DNA of 6,927 nt, taken from positions 1 through 6,927 of the forward strand of contig JADGQE010000218.1 of NCBI GenBank assembly GCA_017882055.1, read 5' to 3'. Both the position numbers and the translations under genes were made by a program. Positions 5,864 through 6,927 of the stretch are shown one piece after another; the stretch's first letter is position 1; each line of letters starts with the position of its first letter. Under the pieces are notes generated by a model. That model was not told the DNA's origin and made no database searches. It worked only from the letters and a program-made list of their open reading frames with translations. The DNA is from Thermoflexales bacterium. Its GTDB lineage: Bacteria > Chloroflexota > Anaerolineae > Fen-1058.

Positions 5864-6658
5864 GTGGGTTGGGGCTACGTGTCGGTGAAGACGCTGCGGT
5901 ACTACGACGAGATCGGCTTGCTCAGGCCAGGCGAGATCGATCGCTTCACCGGCTACCGCTACTACTCGGCCGATCAGCTGCACCGGCTCAATCGGATTCT
6001 GGCCCTCAAAGATCTCGGCCTCACGCTCGAGCAGATCGATCAGCTGTTGAACGGCGATCTATCGGCTGCGGACATCCGCGGCATGCTCAAGTTGAAGCGG
6101 GCCGAGATCGAGCAGAGCATCGAAGACGAGCAGGCGCGGCTGGCCCGGGTCGAAGTGCGGCTGAGCCAAATCCAACAGGAGCGTGAAATGTCTACTTATG
6201 ATGTCGTGATCAAGAAAGTCACGCCACAGCGTGTGGCCGCTGTGCGCGATGTGATCGCCAACTACAGTTCGCAAGGCCAGCTCTGGGAAGAACTGGGCGG
6301 CTTCCTGGGACGCAACAAGATTACGCCTGTAGCGCCGTGCCTGACCGTCTACTACGACACGGAGTTCAAAGAGCACGATGTCGATGTCGAAGTGTGCGAA
6401 GTGATCAGCGCGCCCGTGCACGGCGGCACCGATCGCGTGCAGGTCCGTGAACTGCCCGGCTCCGATACGATGGCCTGCGCGGTACATCACGGCCCATTCA
6501 CCACACTCAATCAAGCCTACAGCGCGTTGATGCAGTGGATTCAAGCCAGCGGCTACCGCATCGTCGGCCCCAACCGCGAAGTGTATCTGCAAAGCTCCGG
6601 CAAGCAGGATGATCCGACCTGCGTGACGGAGATTCAAATCCCGGTCGAGAAGTTATAG
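5864..6658 (+). pseudogene. MerR/GyrI-like regulator copy 2, missing its N-terminal helix
   Basis: From VSVKTLRYYDEIGLLRPGE onward this is a close paralogue of copy 1 (about 88% identical over 258 residues by eye, one inserted Gly in the ligand domain). The usual 12-residue start with helix 1 of the winged helix-turn-helix is absent. The upstream sequence translates to unrelated CVVGWGY, and the only nearby starts are GTG codons at 5864 and 5879 with no ribosome-binding site. DNA binding would therefore be impaired. The coiled coil and GyrI-like domain are intact, including the NREVYL Glu (codon 6578-6580). Possible outcomes are a dead gene, a dominant-negative partner, or a gene producing only the ligand-binding domain from the internal ATG at 6188. 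Coordinates start at the first GTG, but the true start is unknown. Confidence 0.75.
6177..6190 (+). promoter_or_regulatory. Internal ribosome-binding site and ATG in copy 2
   Basis: AGGAG (6177-6181) lies 6 nt before the ATG at 6188 and would yield a 156-residue GyrI-like domain ending at 6658. Between the copies the intervening 6 nt differ (AGTAAA against CGTGAA), while AGGAG, the spacing and the ATG are unchanged. As this copy has no good upstream start, this is its best translation signal. Confidence 0.45.
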
Positions 6659-6665
6659 CGATCGC

Positions 6666-6698
6666 AGACCCGTGGGGTTTATGAGGCCCCACGGGTCT
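6666..6698 (+). terminator. Strong hairpin after the MerR copies, probable terminator
   Basis: AGACCCGTGGGG and CCCCACGGGTCT form a perfect 12-bp GC-rich stem with a 9-nt loop, beginning 8 bp after the stop of copy 2. No T-run follows on the plus strand, so it may act as a processing or stability structure, or as a terminator that does not need a U-tract. It separates the regulator pair from the downstream genes. Confidence 0.6.
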
Positions 6699-6717
6699 AC
6701 TCTGGAGCCATTCAACC

Positions 6718-6837
6718 ATGTCCACTCAACTTACGATCAAACCCATTGCGGGCTTCAAAGCGCTCGACGGCTGTCACGATGTAACTTCGTCATTCAACCC
6801 GAAGGATCATAATCAGGAGATAAATCAACATGCCTAA
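6718..6837 (+). pseudogene. Short ORF resembling the N-terminus of a BtrH_N-type protein
   Basis: The 39-codon frame has GGAG 10 nt before its ATG and begins MSTQLTIKPI, then GFKALDGCHDVTSS. The GFxxLDGxHCxTSS pattern is the hallmark start of BtrH_N domains (butirosin biosynthesis protein H-like acyl/peptide transferases), where the residue after His is normally a key Cys; here it is Asp. After VTSS the similarity ends and the frame runs into NPKDHNQEINQHA. BtrH_N proteins are about 300 residues, so this would be a residual 5' end. The stop at 6835-6837 overlaps the start of the next gene by 8 bp, so the remnant may now serve as a coupled leader. The family assignment is from motif memory. 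Confidence 0.45.
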
Positions 6838-6927
6838 GATCGATCTCAAGAAACAATTCAAGCACTTGTATCAACCGTCCGCCAAAGAATTCTCCGTCGT
6901 CGATGTGCCACCGCTGAACTTCCTGAT
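6830..6927 (+). CDS. GyrI-like small-molecule-binding domain protein, C-terminus outside window
   Basis: The ATG at 6830 follows an AGGAG 10 nt upstream. The 32 complete codons visible read MPKIDLKKQFKHLYQPSAKE, then FSVVDVPPLNFL. This is the characteristic start of free-standing GyrI-like proteins, usually about 200 residues, which share the ligand-binding fold of the C-terminal half of the two upstream MerR proteins. They bind small lipophilic or cationic compounds; some hydrolyse cyclopropanoid or epoxide-like toxins. The gene continues beyond the window. Its position directly after two MerR/GyrI-like genes suggests a local cluster of ligand-binding proteins, but the intervening hairpin argues for separate transcription. 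Confidence 0.8.
   Translation, partial: MPKIDLKKQFKHLYQPSAKEFSVVDVPPLNFL

Noticed and set aside
6059..6637. Minus-strand open frame of 192 codons, with a similar shorter one at 5362-5634
   Set aside because: Both are antisense shadows of the duplicated MerR genes. They resemble each other only because the sense genes are duplicates.
1..6927. CRISPR array, tRNA or rRNA genes
   Set aside because: I saw no regularly spaced direct repeats and no tRNA-like or rRNA-like sequence. The only large repeat is the MerR gene duplication.

Overview
The window looks like a piece of a moderately GC-rich bacterial chromosome with a heavy load of insertion-sequence debris. A filamentous or phototrophic member of the Chloroflexota is my best guess. 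The reasons are a REC-PAS-PAS-GAF signalling protein next to another receiver gene, an ISKra4-type transposase remnant, tandem MerR/GyrI-like regulators and a BtrH_N-like remnant. This assignment is inference; no rRNA or other marker is present.

Left part (1-1800), minus strand. A well-formed sigma70-type promoter (TTGCAA-17 bp-TATAAT) precedes a 52-codon truncated response-regulator receiver. Next comes a long signalling protein that runs off the left edge of the window (REC, PAS, PAS, start of GAF). The two look co-transcribed.

Middle part (1800-3650). This is a graveyard: a decayed ISKra4-family transposase (minus strand, frameshift plus internal stop, C-terminus missing), an orphan 72-codon ORF, a short ORF resembling the N-terminus of another transposase type, a possible 41-residue membrane peptide, and several hairpins. 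None of these appears to be an intact conventional gene.

Right part (3640-6927), plus strand. A promoter with the 19-bp spacer and dyad typical of MerR-controlled promoters lies directly against the left end of an intact IS630-family element (28-bp terminal inverted repeats, 27 matching, DDE transposase). The element's other end is only 34 bp from the start codon of a MerR regulator with a C-terminal GyrI-like ligand-binding domain. The simplest reading is that the IS jumped between the regulator's own promoter and its gene. A second copy of the regulator follows (about 88% protein identity, counted by eye). It has lost the first dozen residues, including the first helix of the DNA-binding domain. 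Both copies keep a strong ribosome-binding site and an in-frame ATG exactly at the start of the ligand-binding domain. A strong terminator-like hairpin, a BtrH_N-like N-terminal remnant and the start of a free-standing GyrI-like protein end the window.

Taken together, the right half holds three consecutive GyrI-like ligand-binding modules, two fused to (remnants of) MerR domains and one alone. No efflux pump or other obvious target gene is visible.
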